DNA of 64,000 nucleotides from Volutella citrinella (Eukaryota > Ascomycota > Sordariomycetes > Hypocreales > Nectriaceae): contig JAWZSP010000009.1 of NCBI GenBank assembly GCA_034401135.1, forward strand, positions 992,001 through 1,056,000, given 5' to 3'. The notes under the pieces were generated by a model. It saw only the letters and a list, made by a program, of their open reading frames with translations, ran no database searches and was not told where the DNA came from. A program made the position numbers and the translations under genes. Of this stretch, positions 12,623-23,701 are shown in pieces (position 1 is the stretch's first letter; every line of letters begins with the position of its first letter).

Positions 12623-14824
12623 CTACAGCTTGAAGCTGCTGCTCTTGGCCACCAAGGCCTTCTTGGCCTTCCGGCCATCCACGTCCGTCACCTCGCCCTT
12701 GCGGTTGATGACCTTGACGCCGCCCTTCCTCAGCTCGGCCAGCGTATCCTTCTGGGCCTGGGCGCGCTTGCTCACGACGCCCTTGGCCGCGTCCACGCCG
12801 CCAGCCTTGCGCACGCGCTCCTTCTCGCGGCGCCTCCTGCGCGCCTTGTCCTCGCGCGACATCTCCTGCCGGGCCAACGGCAGGCCGGCCTTTGTGACGA
12901 CCTCGCCCTTGGCCACTGAGTCGCCGTTGGTAGCGGCGCCGGGCTTGTAGACCTCCTGCGGCGCCAGGCGGGACTCGGCACCGGCAACGCCAAGGGCTGT
13001 CGCCGGCTGGGCGTCCTCCATGGTGATGGCAGCCACATCGGCGACAACGGACAGGGAGGGCGCCGACGGCTTGGGCTTGTAGTGCCAGCTGCTAAGGGCG
13101 TCGAGGCGCGCCGACACATCACGCCACATGGCCTCGACCTCCTTCTCCTCCTTCTGCAGTTTCTCGTCTGACTGGCTGACGTAGCTGTCCGGGTCCGCGT
13201 TCTTGATGTGCTCTTCCTCGTAGAGCTCGGCCAGACCCTTGCCGCTCTTCGTGTCGTCGACGTCGACGAGGCCACGCCGCGTGGGACCGCCGTCGACGTC
13301 GGGCCGCCGGCGCAGAACCTCGTCAAACTCCTGCGCCAGGATACGGCGCTTGATGAGGTCCTCGATGCCCTCGGTGACTTCGGGTGTGATGACCGCCAGC
13401 GGCTTGCCGATATGCTCAAAGTCGAGGTCCTGTTCGAGGAGCGAGTTTAGGGGGCGGTCTGGCGCAGCGGCCTCACCAGACATGGCCCACTCCCTCTTGG
13501 CTACCGATGCGGCCTCGAGCTTGCGGATCTCCTCGGCGAGCTTGGCCTGGCGCCGTTCGTGTGCTGACCGCCGGGACTTTGGGTTGCCAGCTGACACGTC
13601 AGAGAGGGCATCTTCAGAGTCCTCAGCTTCGGACTCGTCGTCGAAAAGGTCACGCCGGACGTCATCCATGGCTCGTTGCACGTCGGCCTCATCCGGCTCG
13701 GCAGGCTTGAACTTGACTTGCTTCTTGGGCTTGGGTGGGCCGGTTCTCTTTTTGGGGGGCGGGGCGAAGAAGTCTTTGTAGTAGACCTCATTGGCGTTGA
13801 AATCATTGGCTTCATCATCAACGTTTTCATCCAAGTCCATATCCTCATCGTCTGATGCTCCTTCGGGGGCGTCGAGTGCCATGTCTCCAAAAGTAGGGCC
13901 ATCCTCTTCGCTGTCATCATCCTCATCCTCAGCATCTGAGTGTTCCTCTGCCGGCTTCTTTGACTTGGCTTTCGGAGGGGCCATGGGGTCAGCTCCCCAG
14001 TCGATATCCTCGTCGTCGCTGGCAGCGTCTGTGTTGGGGTCCCCCTTGGCGTCCTGGTCCTCGAACCACTGTGTTTGTCGGTTGAAATCATCGATGGAGA
14101 AGAAGCCATCATTGAGGCCGTTTGGATCCTCCTCGAACTCTTTGTCGTCGTCATCGTCGTCATCTTCCTCTTCCTCCTCATCGTCCTGGCCCTCCTCTGC
14201 ATCTTCCCATTGCTCCTCTCCACTTTCCTCCAGGGCCTCGTCGTCAACCAGACCCTGGCCTTCTTCATCGCCCTCCTCATCGTCTCCTGATTCATTCTCC
14301 TCACCATCCTCATCCTCATCCTCATCGGAGCCAACCTCGAAGCCGTCTTCACCAAACTCCAATAGTCTTGAACCTTCGGCATCTGCTCCGTCCGCCTCCA
14401 CAATCTCGTCCCGATCTCGCATCTCCTCTAGCACATCTTCTGAGTAGCTCAACACACCACCAATGATTCGCTTTGCTTGCTGCCACACCTGTTCCGTTTC
14501 GAAGCCATCAATGTACACCTTTCGCATCTTGAGCACCTCGTCGTTGGCGCCGCCGCGCTTCCGCTTGCGGTTCTCCTTTAGCCGCTCCTGCTGCTCATCC
14601 CCGACCTGGCCGGCGAAGCCCTCGAGTGTCTCCTTGACGAGGCTGAGAGAGTCTGTAGGGATGGCGGCCGTAGGTTGCAGGAAGCCGTGGCGGTTGCCCT
14701 GGCGGAGGCGCTCGAGCAGAGCCAACACATGGCTGCTGCTGGCCAGGGGATCCGCGGGCATCGTGGACGTAGCGGTCAGCGTGTGCGACGTCGAGGTGAG
14801 AGAAGGCGATGTCTGGACGGCCAT
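12623..14824 (-). CDS. MPP10: U3 snoRNP protein MPP10
   Basis: Single exon, 733 aa. Mpp10 is a nucleolar component of the small-subunit processome that joins Imp3 and Imp4 on U3 snoRNA for 18S rRNA maturation. The N-terminal helical region (VLALLERLRQGNRHGFLQP) is followed by very long acidic tracts (about residues 130-340), the Imp-binding phrase NANEVYYKDFFAPPPKK, and the well-conserved core RPLNSLLEQDLDFEHIGKP then ITPEVTEGIEDLIKRRI. A basic tail follows (SREDKARRRRREKERVRK). Length is in line with fungal and animal homologues (about 590-680). The acidic tracts are encoded by GAA/GAC/GAG runs seen as TC-rich triplet repeats on the plus strand around 13820-14330. A second in-frame ATG lies 21 codons downstream; the first is kept by default. 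Confidence 0.95.
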   Translation of the reverse strand: MAVQTSPSLTSTSHTLTATSTMPADPLASSSHVLALLERLRQGNRHGFLQPTAAIPTDSLSLVKETLEGFAGQVGDEQQERLKENRKRKRGGANDEVLKMRKVYIDGFETEQVWQQAKRIIGGVLSYSEDVLEEMRDRDEIVEADGADAEGSRLLEFGEDGFEVGSDEDEDEDGEENESGDDEEGDEEGQGLVDDEALEESGEEQWEDAEEGQDDEEEEEDDDDDDDKEFEEDPNGLNDGFFSIDDFNRQTQWFEDQDAKGDPNTDAASDDEDIDWGADPMAPPKAKSKKPAEEHSDAEDEDDDSEEDGPTFGDMALDAPEGASDDEDMDLDENVDDEANDFNANEVYYKDFFAPPPKKRTGPPKPKKQVKFKPAEPDEADVQRAMDDVRRDLFDDESEAEDSEDALSDVSAGNPKSRRSAHERRQAKLAEEIRKLEAASVAKREWAMSGEAAAPDRPLNSLLEQDLDFEHIGKPLAVITPEVTEGIEDLIKRRILAQEFDEVLRRRPDVDGGPTRRGLVDVDDTKSGKGLAELYEEEHIKNADPDSYVSQSDEKLQKEEKEVEAMWRDVSARLDALSSWHYKPKPSAPSLSVVADVAAITMEDAQPATALGVAGAESRLAPQEVYKPGAATNGDSVAKGEVVTKAGLPLARQEMSREDKARRRRREKERVRKAGGVDAAKGVVSKRAQAQKDTLAELRKGGVKVINRKGEVTDVDGRKAKKALVAKSSSFKL

Positions 14825-15517
14825 GCTCTGTCTGTTGAGGGCCGGGGTTGTCGCTTGCCGGGTGTGCCGTGGCTCGAATTCGAGAAGTTGGCCGTGATGG
14901 ACCAGAGCAGACAGAAGGCCTGCTCTCTATGGGAAAATTTTTGGAACGCCCAAAACGCCCCGCTACCAGAGCCTGCGCCGGCCCCGCCATTGGTTAAGCT
15001 GGTAGTGGGCCGACCGCGATAAGGCCCAGCAGAGCCGATAAGACCAAGAACTGGAATAATCCAGGGCGATGGGACTGATTACACCCCTCTTCTGTTGATA
15101 TGGAAGAGGAGATGAATGGAATAGGTACTCGGGTGTAGGCCGGCCTCGGATGTGTCACATAATTGGTTCACTTTGTTGTATTCAGAATAATTATGCGGTG
15201 ACATTGCCTCCCTGGGCAGGCTCCCCCACCAACTCTACCAAAAACCCAGCGCTGGTTCCCAGATTGGGGACCTGGAAGCACTGGCTGGCGGGTCATGGGG
15301 TAAGCACGCTGCTGAGCCGCAGCTACAGACAGCCAGTCACCGGCTAAGACAAGATAAGTTTCTATTTGAGAATGGGAGTTCTCCGAAGATAACAGTGCGC
15401 CAAACCCCATGATTACGAGTAATCATGCCCAAGTTGAAGAGAAAATGGAGTGACAACGAACTCTGTGCCCACACTGAGAAATGCTCTCCGCGCTCGAAAC
15501 GGCCATCTTGGAACGAC
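14825..15517. other. Intergenic region upstream of MPP10
   Basis: This holds the MPP10 promoter and the 3' flank of the RING-finger gene, which points the same way. No additional gene is visible. Confidence 0.55.
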
Positions 15518-17452
15518 TCAGTTGCCCCTGCGGCCACCAGTGCTCATAAGGGTGATTTTCTGTTTCTTTTTCTTCTTCCCACCTCCGCCTCCGCCGGCTT
15601 TGGTTGCCTGGCTGGGTCCGCTCGCCACATTCTGCTTGGCATCTTCGATGGCCTGAATCTGCAACGCCAGATCAGCAGTGTCGAACATGTCTTCATCCTT
15701 GAGCCAGCCATCGTCGGCGTTGGTAGTCGCCCGAACAGGTCCCATTTCTGGTGACGTGGCAATGGCAGGCGTGCCCCAGACTGTCCTCGATGCTGACGGG
15801 CTAGTCGACATTGACGCCAGGGTCTCGAAGCCAGGCCGCGGATCAGGGGGGGTTGCTCCGGCCGGGCTTGTAAGTGGCTGGAACTCGGACAAGTCCATAC
15901 GAGGCACATGATCTTCATGAGGCTCATACTGCCGTGCTATGCCCGTATTACGGCGCATTTCGGCGGCGTCCAGGCGTTCTGCTTGAAGGCGTTCCCGCTC
16001 CTCCTGCGTCTCCTTGTCCCGATTTCGTTTGCGGCGTCGCTCGATTTCGTCGGAGAAAGAAGCCAGCGTCTCAGGGGGTACAATATCCGTCCAGTCGCAT
16101 TCAAGGAAACTAATGATGCACCCACGGGGGAGGTGGCCGAGGTACTTGGCTCGCTTCCGTAGCGCGTCGTCCACCACATGGCCTGTGGAGATGTGCTCCA
16201 CGCGGGGCAGGAGTGTTGACGGGAATGCAGAGAATGACCCATACTTGGTCTTTAGGATCCTTATATCGAGGGGTGAAAGATAGAGATGTGGTGGGGAGCT
16301 GTAAAAGTAGAAGTCGGCGTCGGACGATACTTTGGCCAACTTTACGTCTTGGCTTGTCGAGACAGTCTCCGTGGCACTAGGCTCTAACAGCTTTTCCTTG
16401 CAGGTCTGGATCGATCGGATGGCCTTCTGTGACCATTCGCCGTCCTGACCAAAGAGATTTTCATCTTCTTTGGCCTGCTGCTGTAGTGCCTCGATTTCCT
16501 CGTCGAACTGCATCTCCATGTAATTTGTAGTACCCTTCATGATGCGGGCATAGTCGAGCACATTTGCCGCAAAATGCCATGGTATATCTTCCCCGAAATT
16601 CAACACTTCGGCGCCACTTTCTCTAGGAAGCGCCACGATAGAATTGACATTCCTCGCCATCAGTCGCAGGACAACATCCTCGCCGACGTGCGGCAGAGGG
16701 CTCTCCTGTCCGGCGTAGAATCGGACAGGGCGAGCCTCTTGCACATACACGCTATCCTCGCAAATGGGGCACTTCTTCCATTTCGAACCGCGTGTGGACT
16801 TCCCCTCGTCGTCGTTCGAAGTTGAGTTCATAAACCGAAGCAGGCAAGGCAGGCAAAAGATGTGGCCGCACTTGGCCATGCGAGGAGCGACGGGTTCCGA
16901 GAGACAAATCGGACACGATGCATTCTGAGATTCGCTCGAGGCAATGACTTGCATTACCAAAGACCAGTCTAGATGTAGGTCGGTATCGGAAGCGTGCTTC
17001 GTGTATGAGCCCTCAGGCGATACGACGAAGCGGTAGTTGGCGTGGACATAACGCAACTTGTCGACGGCATGATAGCCCGAGCCAGGCCCCCAGGTTGGGT
17101 TCCTACGATACGATCTCGGGTGCGCAGAGTGGCTCTGCGTCGGTCGTGGCATAGAATAGTTCAACAGATGTGTGATGGACGTCTGACCCCTCCTGCTGGA
17201 CGCATTCCTGACTGCTCGGATCTCCGCCATGGCGTCTTCGTCATCGAGGCGACCCATCCCAGGCCGGCGTTGATTCCGGTGTTGCTTTCGGGAGCCCTGG
17301 GACTTTCGTGGAATGGGTTGAGGGAGTGTAGGGACGGTCTGGCCTGGTCGACGGGATGCTTCGAAGCTCGAGGTGGATGGGCCGGCTTGGACCGACGGGG
17401 TGTTAGAGATTGTTGGAAGGGACTTGCCCAAGTTGGAAGACGATGGGTTCAT
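15518..17452 (-). CDS. RING-finger E3 ligase, RNF10/Mag2 family
   Basis: Single exon, 644 aa. RNF10 in animals and Mag2 in yeast are E3 ubiquitin ligases acting on small-subunit ribosomal proteins during quality control of stalled ribosomes. The C3HC4 RING lies at residues 180-231: CPICLSE, then CGHIFCLPC, a 25-residue insert, and KKCPICED. Before it is the family block GYHAVDKLRYVHANYRFVV with a short helical linker; after it comes the long conserved region (VQEARPVRFYAGQ; KTKYGSFSAFPSTLLPRVEH; LPRGCIISFLECDW). A charged segment (DEIERRRKRNRDKETQEERE) and a Gly/Lys-rich tail (GGGGGGKKKKKQK) complete it. These blocks outside the RING are what identify the family rather than a generic RING protein. 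Confidence 0.9.
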   Translation of the reverse strand: MNPSSSNLGKSLPTISNTPSVQAGPSTSSFEASRRPGQTVPTLPQPIPRKSQGSRKQHRNQRRPGMGRLDDEDAMAEIRAVRNASSRRGQTSITHLLNYSMPRPTQSHSAHPRSYRRNPTWGPGSGYHAVDKLRYVHANYRFVVSPEGSYTKHASDTDLHLDWSLVMQVIASSESQNASCPICLSEPVAPRMAKCGHIFCLPCLLRFMNSTSNDDEGKSTRGSKWKKCPICEDSVYVQEARPVRFYAGQESPLPHVGEDVVLRLMARNVNSIVALPRESGAEVLNFGEDIPWHFAANVLDYARIMKGTTNYMEMQFDEEIEALQQQAKEDENLFGQDGEWSQKAIRSIQTCKEKLLEPSATETVSTSQDVKLAKVSSDADFYFYSSPPHLYLSPLDIRILKTKYGSFSAFPSTLLPRVEHISTGHVVDDALRKRAKYLGHLPRGCIISFLECDWTDIVPPETLASFSDEIERRRKRNRDKETQEERERLQAERLDAAEMRRNTGIARQYEPHEDHVPRMDLSEFQPLTSPAGATPPDPRPGFETLASMSTSPSASRTVWGTPAIATSPEMGPVRATTNADDGWLKDEDMFDTADLALQIQAIEDAKQNVASGPSQATKAGGGGGGKKKKKQKITLMSTGGRRGN

Positions 17453-18448
17453 GGTAGACGCGATTCTCCGGCGCTGATAAACAATCTTTCGCGCAACGCG
17501 GCACGATCAAGGGTCTCTTAGCTGCTCGATCGACTCTGAATCAAGCCGTCCCAGACGGGAGGTGACCGAGCTTGATTCAACTTGTGAAGCGTGCCACTAG
17601 GGTTGTTAGCCGGCAGGGGGTGCCGGGTATCGATGAATGCAGAATTCGGCAGTGGACACAGCGATTGACGAGGGGATCGAGAATTCTAGGACAGGCAGCA
17701 AAGAGATGCGGATGTAGGTCACGAAGGGGTCCAAACTGGGACGGACCCCGAGGATGGTGAGGTGGATCGAGCGAGTCACTGGCCGTCGGCGGGGCAAATC
17801 GTGACGGGATTTGGGCGCCCTCGGCGGCGCTGGGGAATGGCGTTACCTGCCTCGTTAGTCAGCTAGGTACCAGCCAGGCGGCTGTCCAGCGGGCACACGT
17901 GATTTGTCCCCATGACGTCTACCACTAAGACATCCAACACTGAAACACGATCTGGGCTGCTGGCCCCTGATACGACGAGCCCAAGTCGCGATGTTATGCG
18001 ATCGTACTAGTTCGCAGAGGTGCGGCAATTCAAGCATCAGCCGCACTAATTAGCAGCACCTGGCCAAGCTGGCCAAGACTCGGGAGGATGAGATACTCTT
18101 TAATCAGGCAGATGCGATTATTAACTAATCCAATTCCAAACATGCAAGAGTTCCTTCCCGGTTGAAAGCTCCTATCATACAGACAGATTCCGGCATTTGT
18201 CGAGTCAACCAAGCAGTCGTGCGCAACAGACGATGATGAATGAAATTAGGTATATCAACTTGATCCAGACGTGGCAGGTCTCGGCCTAGCCTTCTCCTCT
18301 GCCGCTGCCGCCTGTCCTTCATCTTCTTCTCGCAATAACGAATCCAGGGGAATCATTGAGTAACGAACAAACAAACCCCAAAATAGCAAACTATACTGGA
18401 AAATAGCATCATCACATAAGCTCGTTTCCGGTCGTTTCCGCTCTACAT
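17453..18448. other. Intergenic region
   Basis: About 1 kb holds the promoter of the RING-finger gene on the left and the 3' flank of the CBM48 protein gene on the right. I see no gene in it. Confidence 0.55.
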
Positions 18449-21370
18449 CTATTTGGAATCGGAGAACTTGTGCTTGATCTTGCTGAAGATGCTGCTCAGG
18501 CGGTTGTGCTTCTTCTTGGCGGCAGCCGCGCCGTTGGTGGCCGACTCAGCCGGCTTGGTCTCCTCGGCCTTGGTGCCGTTCTCAGTTGCAGTAGCGCCGT
18601 TCTCGGCCTTGGGAGCCTCAGTCTTAGCCTCCTCAGTCTTGGGCGCCTCAACCTTGGGCTCCTCGACCTTGGGCTCCTCGACCTTGGGGGCCTCAGTCTT
18701 AAGCTCTTCAGTAGGGATAGGCTTCACGTCCTCGGGCTTAGCCTCGACGGGTACAACAACAGCCTCAGCCTTGGGGGCCTCGACCTTGGGCTCCTCGACC
18801 TTGGGGGCCTCAGTCTTGACGTCCTCCGTCTTGGACTCACCCTCGGCGGGGACGGGCTTGACCTCCTTCAGCAGCTCGGCCTCGACAGCCTTCTTCTCCT
18901 CGACAGCCTCGGGGTTGACAGCGGCCTCGGGGGACTTGAAGCTCTCAACAATGGACTCCTTGACCTCGGCGGGGACCTCGGGGGCAATCTCCTCCCGCGT
19001 CTTCTCCTTCAGGGCATCCTGAGCAACAACGGGAAGCTGCTCCTTGACAGATTCGGGGAGGTTCTTGTTGGCGGCATCGGTGATGTTGCTGACAACTGGG
19101 GCAGCCTTTTCCGCGACGGCATCCTTGACCGAGTAGGCCGCAGCCGCAGCAGTGGCGGCAAGAGCAGCCAGAGTCACATCGGTGTCCTTCTCAGACTTCT
19201 CGGTACCCTCACCAGAGGTGCCCACAGAGGTGGGGGCAACCTCGGGGACCTTCTCCTTGAGCTCCTCTTCGACCTTGGCCTTCTCCTCAACCTCGGCGGG
19301 CACGGCGCTGGCCTCGGGGGCGGCCTTGGCGACCTCCTGGCTCTCCTTGACTACAGCAGGAACCTCGGCTTCCTTGGTGGCCTTGGGCTCGAGGGGCACC
19401 GCAGCAGCAAGAGCCGCCGTGGTAGCCACAGGGGTCACAGTGGAGATGGTAGCATCGTTGACGTCAGCGATGGGCAGGCTTGACTCGGGAATGGTGTTCT
19501 TGGAAACGGGAGGAAGCTCAGTCTCGACGCCAGGGATGCCGCCGGCCTTCTCATACGACTCCTTGTCGAGGGTGACGTTCTTGGTGATGCTCTCCGCAGT
19601 AATAGACTCGGGGATCTTCTCGCCAGGCTTCAGGGTGATAGGGTTCACAGCGCCCTCGGTAGCGGGCAGAGGGTTGATGCTGATGGGCTTGTCAAGCTCG
19701 TTGGCGGGGGTGGCGGGGAAACCGCCGGGGATGTCGGACGGGGTCTCCTTGGGCTCGGCAGCATCGATGGGCTTGGCCTCGACGGGCTTCTCCTCAAGAG
19801 GGGTCTCCTCGACGGCCTTGGCCTCGACAGGCTTGGTCTCAATAGGTTGCTCTCCAGCCATGGCAGCGGTTGTTGAAGAGGGAGTGACGGTGTTGAGGAT
19901 TGCGGCAGCGGCGGTGGGCTTGATAATCTCCTCGGGGTTGAGGAAGTTGTTCAGGTTACCCTCCTTGTCAGTCTCCTTGGGAGCGGTCTCGTTGATGACC
20001 CAGTTGTTATCGACAACAAACTAGAAAAATGTGAGTCACGGCTTCCAGATTAGGTGCGCAGCAATTCAAGACAGTGCAATTGGGTCGGTGGGAGTGTTGA
20101 TGAAGCGGCAATGGGGGAGGGGAGGCTGGGGTGAACAGGAGGGGGAGGACGTCATGTATAATGAGCTGCGTCTAATATGCAGGCACATTAGCGCGGGGCG
20201 CCCGCTCCAACCAGAACCTTGTTGACCTCGTCGCCTGCGCACCAGAGGCAGCCCTGGCCTGACAGGCGAGTCCTTGGCCATGGGCCGAGAGCTACAGCAT
20301 CTCACCGCTCGCCCAGGTAGGCACTCCAGCGCGGCGCGGATGGGCGTGACCCCGTTGCGTCATACCGATCGGGGCCTTCTGGTGGGACAGGCTGGGTAAA
20401 TCCCAGCCGCAGAAACCCCGGCGGAGGAGCCATGACACGATGATGGGCAGGGAGCCAGGATCAGGCCCCGGCGACCCTGGTTGGTGCTAAAGCTGCTGGA
20501 AATGACCTGGGCGGGGCTGTTGGCACCCATGATGGCAGACACCGCCCATTGCGGACTCGAGAACTTTTTTAGCCTCCAGCGCTGGACGCGATGGATGGTG
20601 GCATCAGGGCACGGATGCCAGGGCGGCGCCAGCAGCTTTGGTCCGCCGGTTTATCAGGTTGCAGATGCCATGGCAGCAAACGGTTGGCGGCAACAGTCAT
20701 CGGGTTGGGCTCTGCTCGTGACTCTGGGCTGGGACGCAGAGCAGGGGGGCATTGGCACTGTCTTGGGCTTGTATGGGCTGGATGATGTTGTGTTGGTGTT
20801 GGGGACGCAGAGTTGCTCCAAGCTCAACAGCAGAGGGGCTGATTGGCGCGGGAGATGGCGACAATCAGATCCTCCGACGGAGCTTGTGCATGGGGCCGAA
20901 CGGGGCAGAAAAGAGCTTCATCGCAGCTTCGGATGACGAAACGCACCTTGTAGTAGATCTTGTCCGTGGCCTCCTTCAAGTCGACCGTCTTCTGGAAGAC
21001 ATCGCCAGTCTTGTCAAGCTTGACGCTCTTGGTCCAGTTGTCGAAGGTGCCGGTGACGTAGACCTCTTCGGCGGGATGTTCCCTGGAGCACGAGCAAAGA
21101 GGGTCAGCTCTCGATTGTCTCAGACAAGAGTCGGAATGTCGCATCCGCGGGGTCGTAATTAATTAGGCCCAAATCAAAGTCATGGGAGCCTGGGGGCGGG
21201 TCGGATGGGCACGAGTTGGACAGGCCGAAGTGTCCGGCGCGTGGTGAAGATAGAAGCCCGCCTGCTCCGACCGGCGCACAACCAGGTGGCTCGCTCTCGA
21301 CCGGCGCGAAGCAATCAACGGGAGCGGGAGGGGGCATTGAGACGTACCACTTGAAAGTGAAGCTGCCCAT
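18449..21370 (-). CDS. CBM48/AMPK-beta glycogen-binding domain protein, Crp1/Mdg1-like
   Basis: Three exons: 21370-21348 (23 nt), 21082-20947 and 20020-18449, giving 576 aa. Introns are 265 and 926 nt, unusually long for this locus. The joins rebuild one CBM48: GSFTFKWEHPAEEVYVTGTF, NWTKSVKLDKTGDVFQKTVD, IYYKFVVDNNWVINETAPKE, at about residues 2-75. Yeast Crp1 (cruciform-DNA binding) and Mdg1 share this N-terminal domain. The remaining 500 residues are low complexity, rich in Glu, Lys, Pro, Ala and Val, with repeated KVEEPKVEAPK-type units (18600-18830) and a short hydrophobic Ala-rich stretch. The tail is basic (NRLSSIFSKIKHKFSDSK), possibly membrane-binding. The third exon has an in-frame ATG at 19861 that could start a short form lacking the CBM. 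Confidence 0.85.
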
Positions 21371-23701
21371 GGCTGCAATTAAGGATTAGAGGCGGCGGAG
21401 GGAGGTGTGCGCGGTGTGGTTTGGGACGTCTTGAGCGAAGCGTTTCGTTGGGGTGCGTCGAGCTTTGTGTGGTGAGCGGTGGGAAGAAGGAGGAAAAGAG
21501 ATGGGATGGATGACGCTGAGTTAGGCTGGGAAGAGAATGGGATGGAACTACCAGGCCAAGGTACCTACCTAGTTTTTGGCGGCGCGTGGCCAGGCTGGGG
21601 TCCGGCCGAAATTACGACGATCGTTGGCGGGACAGGCGACAAGAGGGCCAGCTTGCCAGGATGTGCAGACAGCCAGATACCTCTGCACTAGTAATCAATG
21701 GATAATTAGCACAACCGCCTGTAATGAGGGAAAGTTCAGGCAGCTAGCTGCGTCCTAGCCCGCCTGGGCAAGCTATTAGGCACTGGGCCTTTAGGACCTT
21801 GGGCGCACCCCAGCACACCTCCCTGTCGTGTGAACAAGCGAGCAGGCAGAAGGGCCAACAGGCAAAAGACTCGTAATACGCACTCCAGCCGGCTAATTCG
21901 TCATTCGAGGTGGTTGGCTCACCTTGAGACTCGGATTGCCGGTTCGACAATTCAATGGCTGGAGTTGTAGATGACGTTGGAGCGAGTACGGAGTATCGGC
22001 CTTTGCAACCGATATGAGAGGGATGGTTAATGTGCTACGTTGCACTGCGTGGTGTGCGGTGTGCAGAGACAATCAAGATGGATGGATCCCCGGAGGATAA
22101 GACGTACACGTACAGCAGCAGGTGATGCATTCAGATTAGTAGAACAGGCAACATCTGATGAATGCTACTGTCATTGCCCTTTTGCAATTCCAGCCACACG
22201 GGGGAAGAACGGAGAGGTGAGGGCATCGAGTCACACAGTAGGCGTGCCAGAGTGGGCGGAAGCGATGTCCGGGAATCCGTTGCGTGCTGGCTGCGCAGCA
22301 TTATCTCACCGCTCTCGACTTGGATCGACGCACCCGTCCCTTGCAGCTGTCCATCCATCCCATCCCCTCTCTCCCGTCGCCTGCGCGCCTCAGGGCCTTC
22401 GTGGCTTCGCTACTAGGGGCCCAAGGCCTCGAACGGCCGGGGGGCCGCGCCGGGCCAGGTACCGACCCTCGACCGCCGAAACCAGCTGGACAGAGATACG
22501 AAGACGACTCGGCCCTGGCAGCAGTGATACAGGTGGCGGACAGCCACGAATTGTTGTGGTCGGCAGCCGGTTGCGGTATTGGGCGACTCGAGCATGGGTG
22601 CCCACCCCCACCTGCTGCACCACCAGCGCTTCTGCATCTGCGAAATGTTTGGTCGTCAGGTTTGCCTTTTGCATGGCAGCAGGAAACCACCCGGGCCTCC
22701 TGCAGTTCGCGGTGGTCACGGCCCCCCATCACCGAGCGGTGGGGCCCTGCGTGCTGTGGCTTGATCCATCCGCATGCAGCAATGGGTTTGGGGACGTGGG
22801 TGGTGGCGCGTTGCTCTGCTCAGCCATGGTGAACTCTCGTACGGAATTGACGGCTCCCCCCACACAGAGCACGCAAAGGGCGGCCTGGCCTGACCGGGCT
22901 TTGGCTTGGCCTTCCTGATCAGCCTTGGCCTGACTGATGGTCCAGCACAGCTGGACAGGCGCCCTGATGAGGGGGCTGGGGTTAGCCGCTACACGAGGAA
23001 TTCCAGAGGTGGCGGGAGTCTGTACGCTGATTGGCTGGATAACCCACATCCTGGGTGACGGCCGACCTAACCTCGCCGCTACAGGAAGATTGCAGCGGCT
23101 TTCAACTGAGAAAGGATGACTACGATCAAAGGGCACCATGGTTAAGAGTCTTTTTATTCTTAACTGGGAACACATAGTTGGACTTTCTAAATCTAGCAGC
23201 ATCAATTTGAGCCTTTGAACATGCCAAGTCAGCTTATCCCAAGTTGCTCGTGCCTAACAGCAAGACTGGCAAATTCACATTTATAGCAGCACAGCTGAAT
23301 GAATTTTTTGGACCGTGTCGAAGACTAGAATTTTGAAAATCGAGACAGTTCGAAGCCATCTCATCACATCTTGAACGCACTAAGGAAGGATTTGAACGGC
23401 TGGGACTTGGACCATCAGGTCGTGTTGGAAGGGACTGCCACTTTCCAAGTCCATCTATAACCTCTGTCCTCTTCCAGGCGAATCCACCCGGCTAGCGTGC
23501 AGTTTGATCTTCTAAAATCAAATCTTTACAAGTCCATGTCCGCTCTACAACGAATACAAACATGAATCCACTTCGGACAAGTTTCAAGGGCTCAATTATG
23601 TTCGCTAGCCTCTGGGGTGCTTTTATTCAGCTTTGGTAGGCTTCGTCAACGATTCAGGGCAGCTGGTTTATTGGCTCCCTCAATGTAAGACATCGCAACT
23701 C
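21371..23701. other. Gene-poor gap
   Basis: This 2.3 kb has a 292-codon plus-strand frame at 22040-22918, but it is Arg/Pro/Ser/His-rich without domain or splice support, and several other frames overlap it. The left end is the promoter of the CBM48 protein gene. The right end (23130-23640) is noticeably AT-richer and is probably the 3' flank of the next minus-strand gene. Confidence 0.45.

Noticed and set aside
22040..22918. Plus-strand 292-codon frame
   Set aside because: Composition (Arg, Pro, Ser, Thr, His) is that of a chance frame in GC-rich DNA; no domain, signal peptide or splice support.
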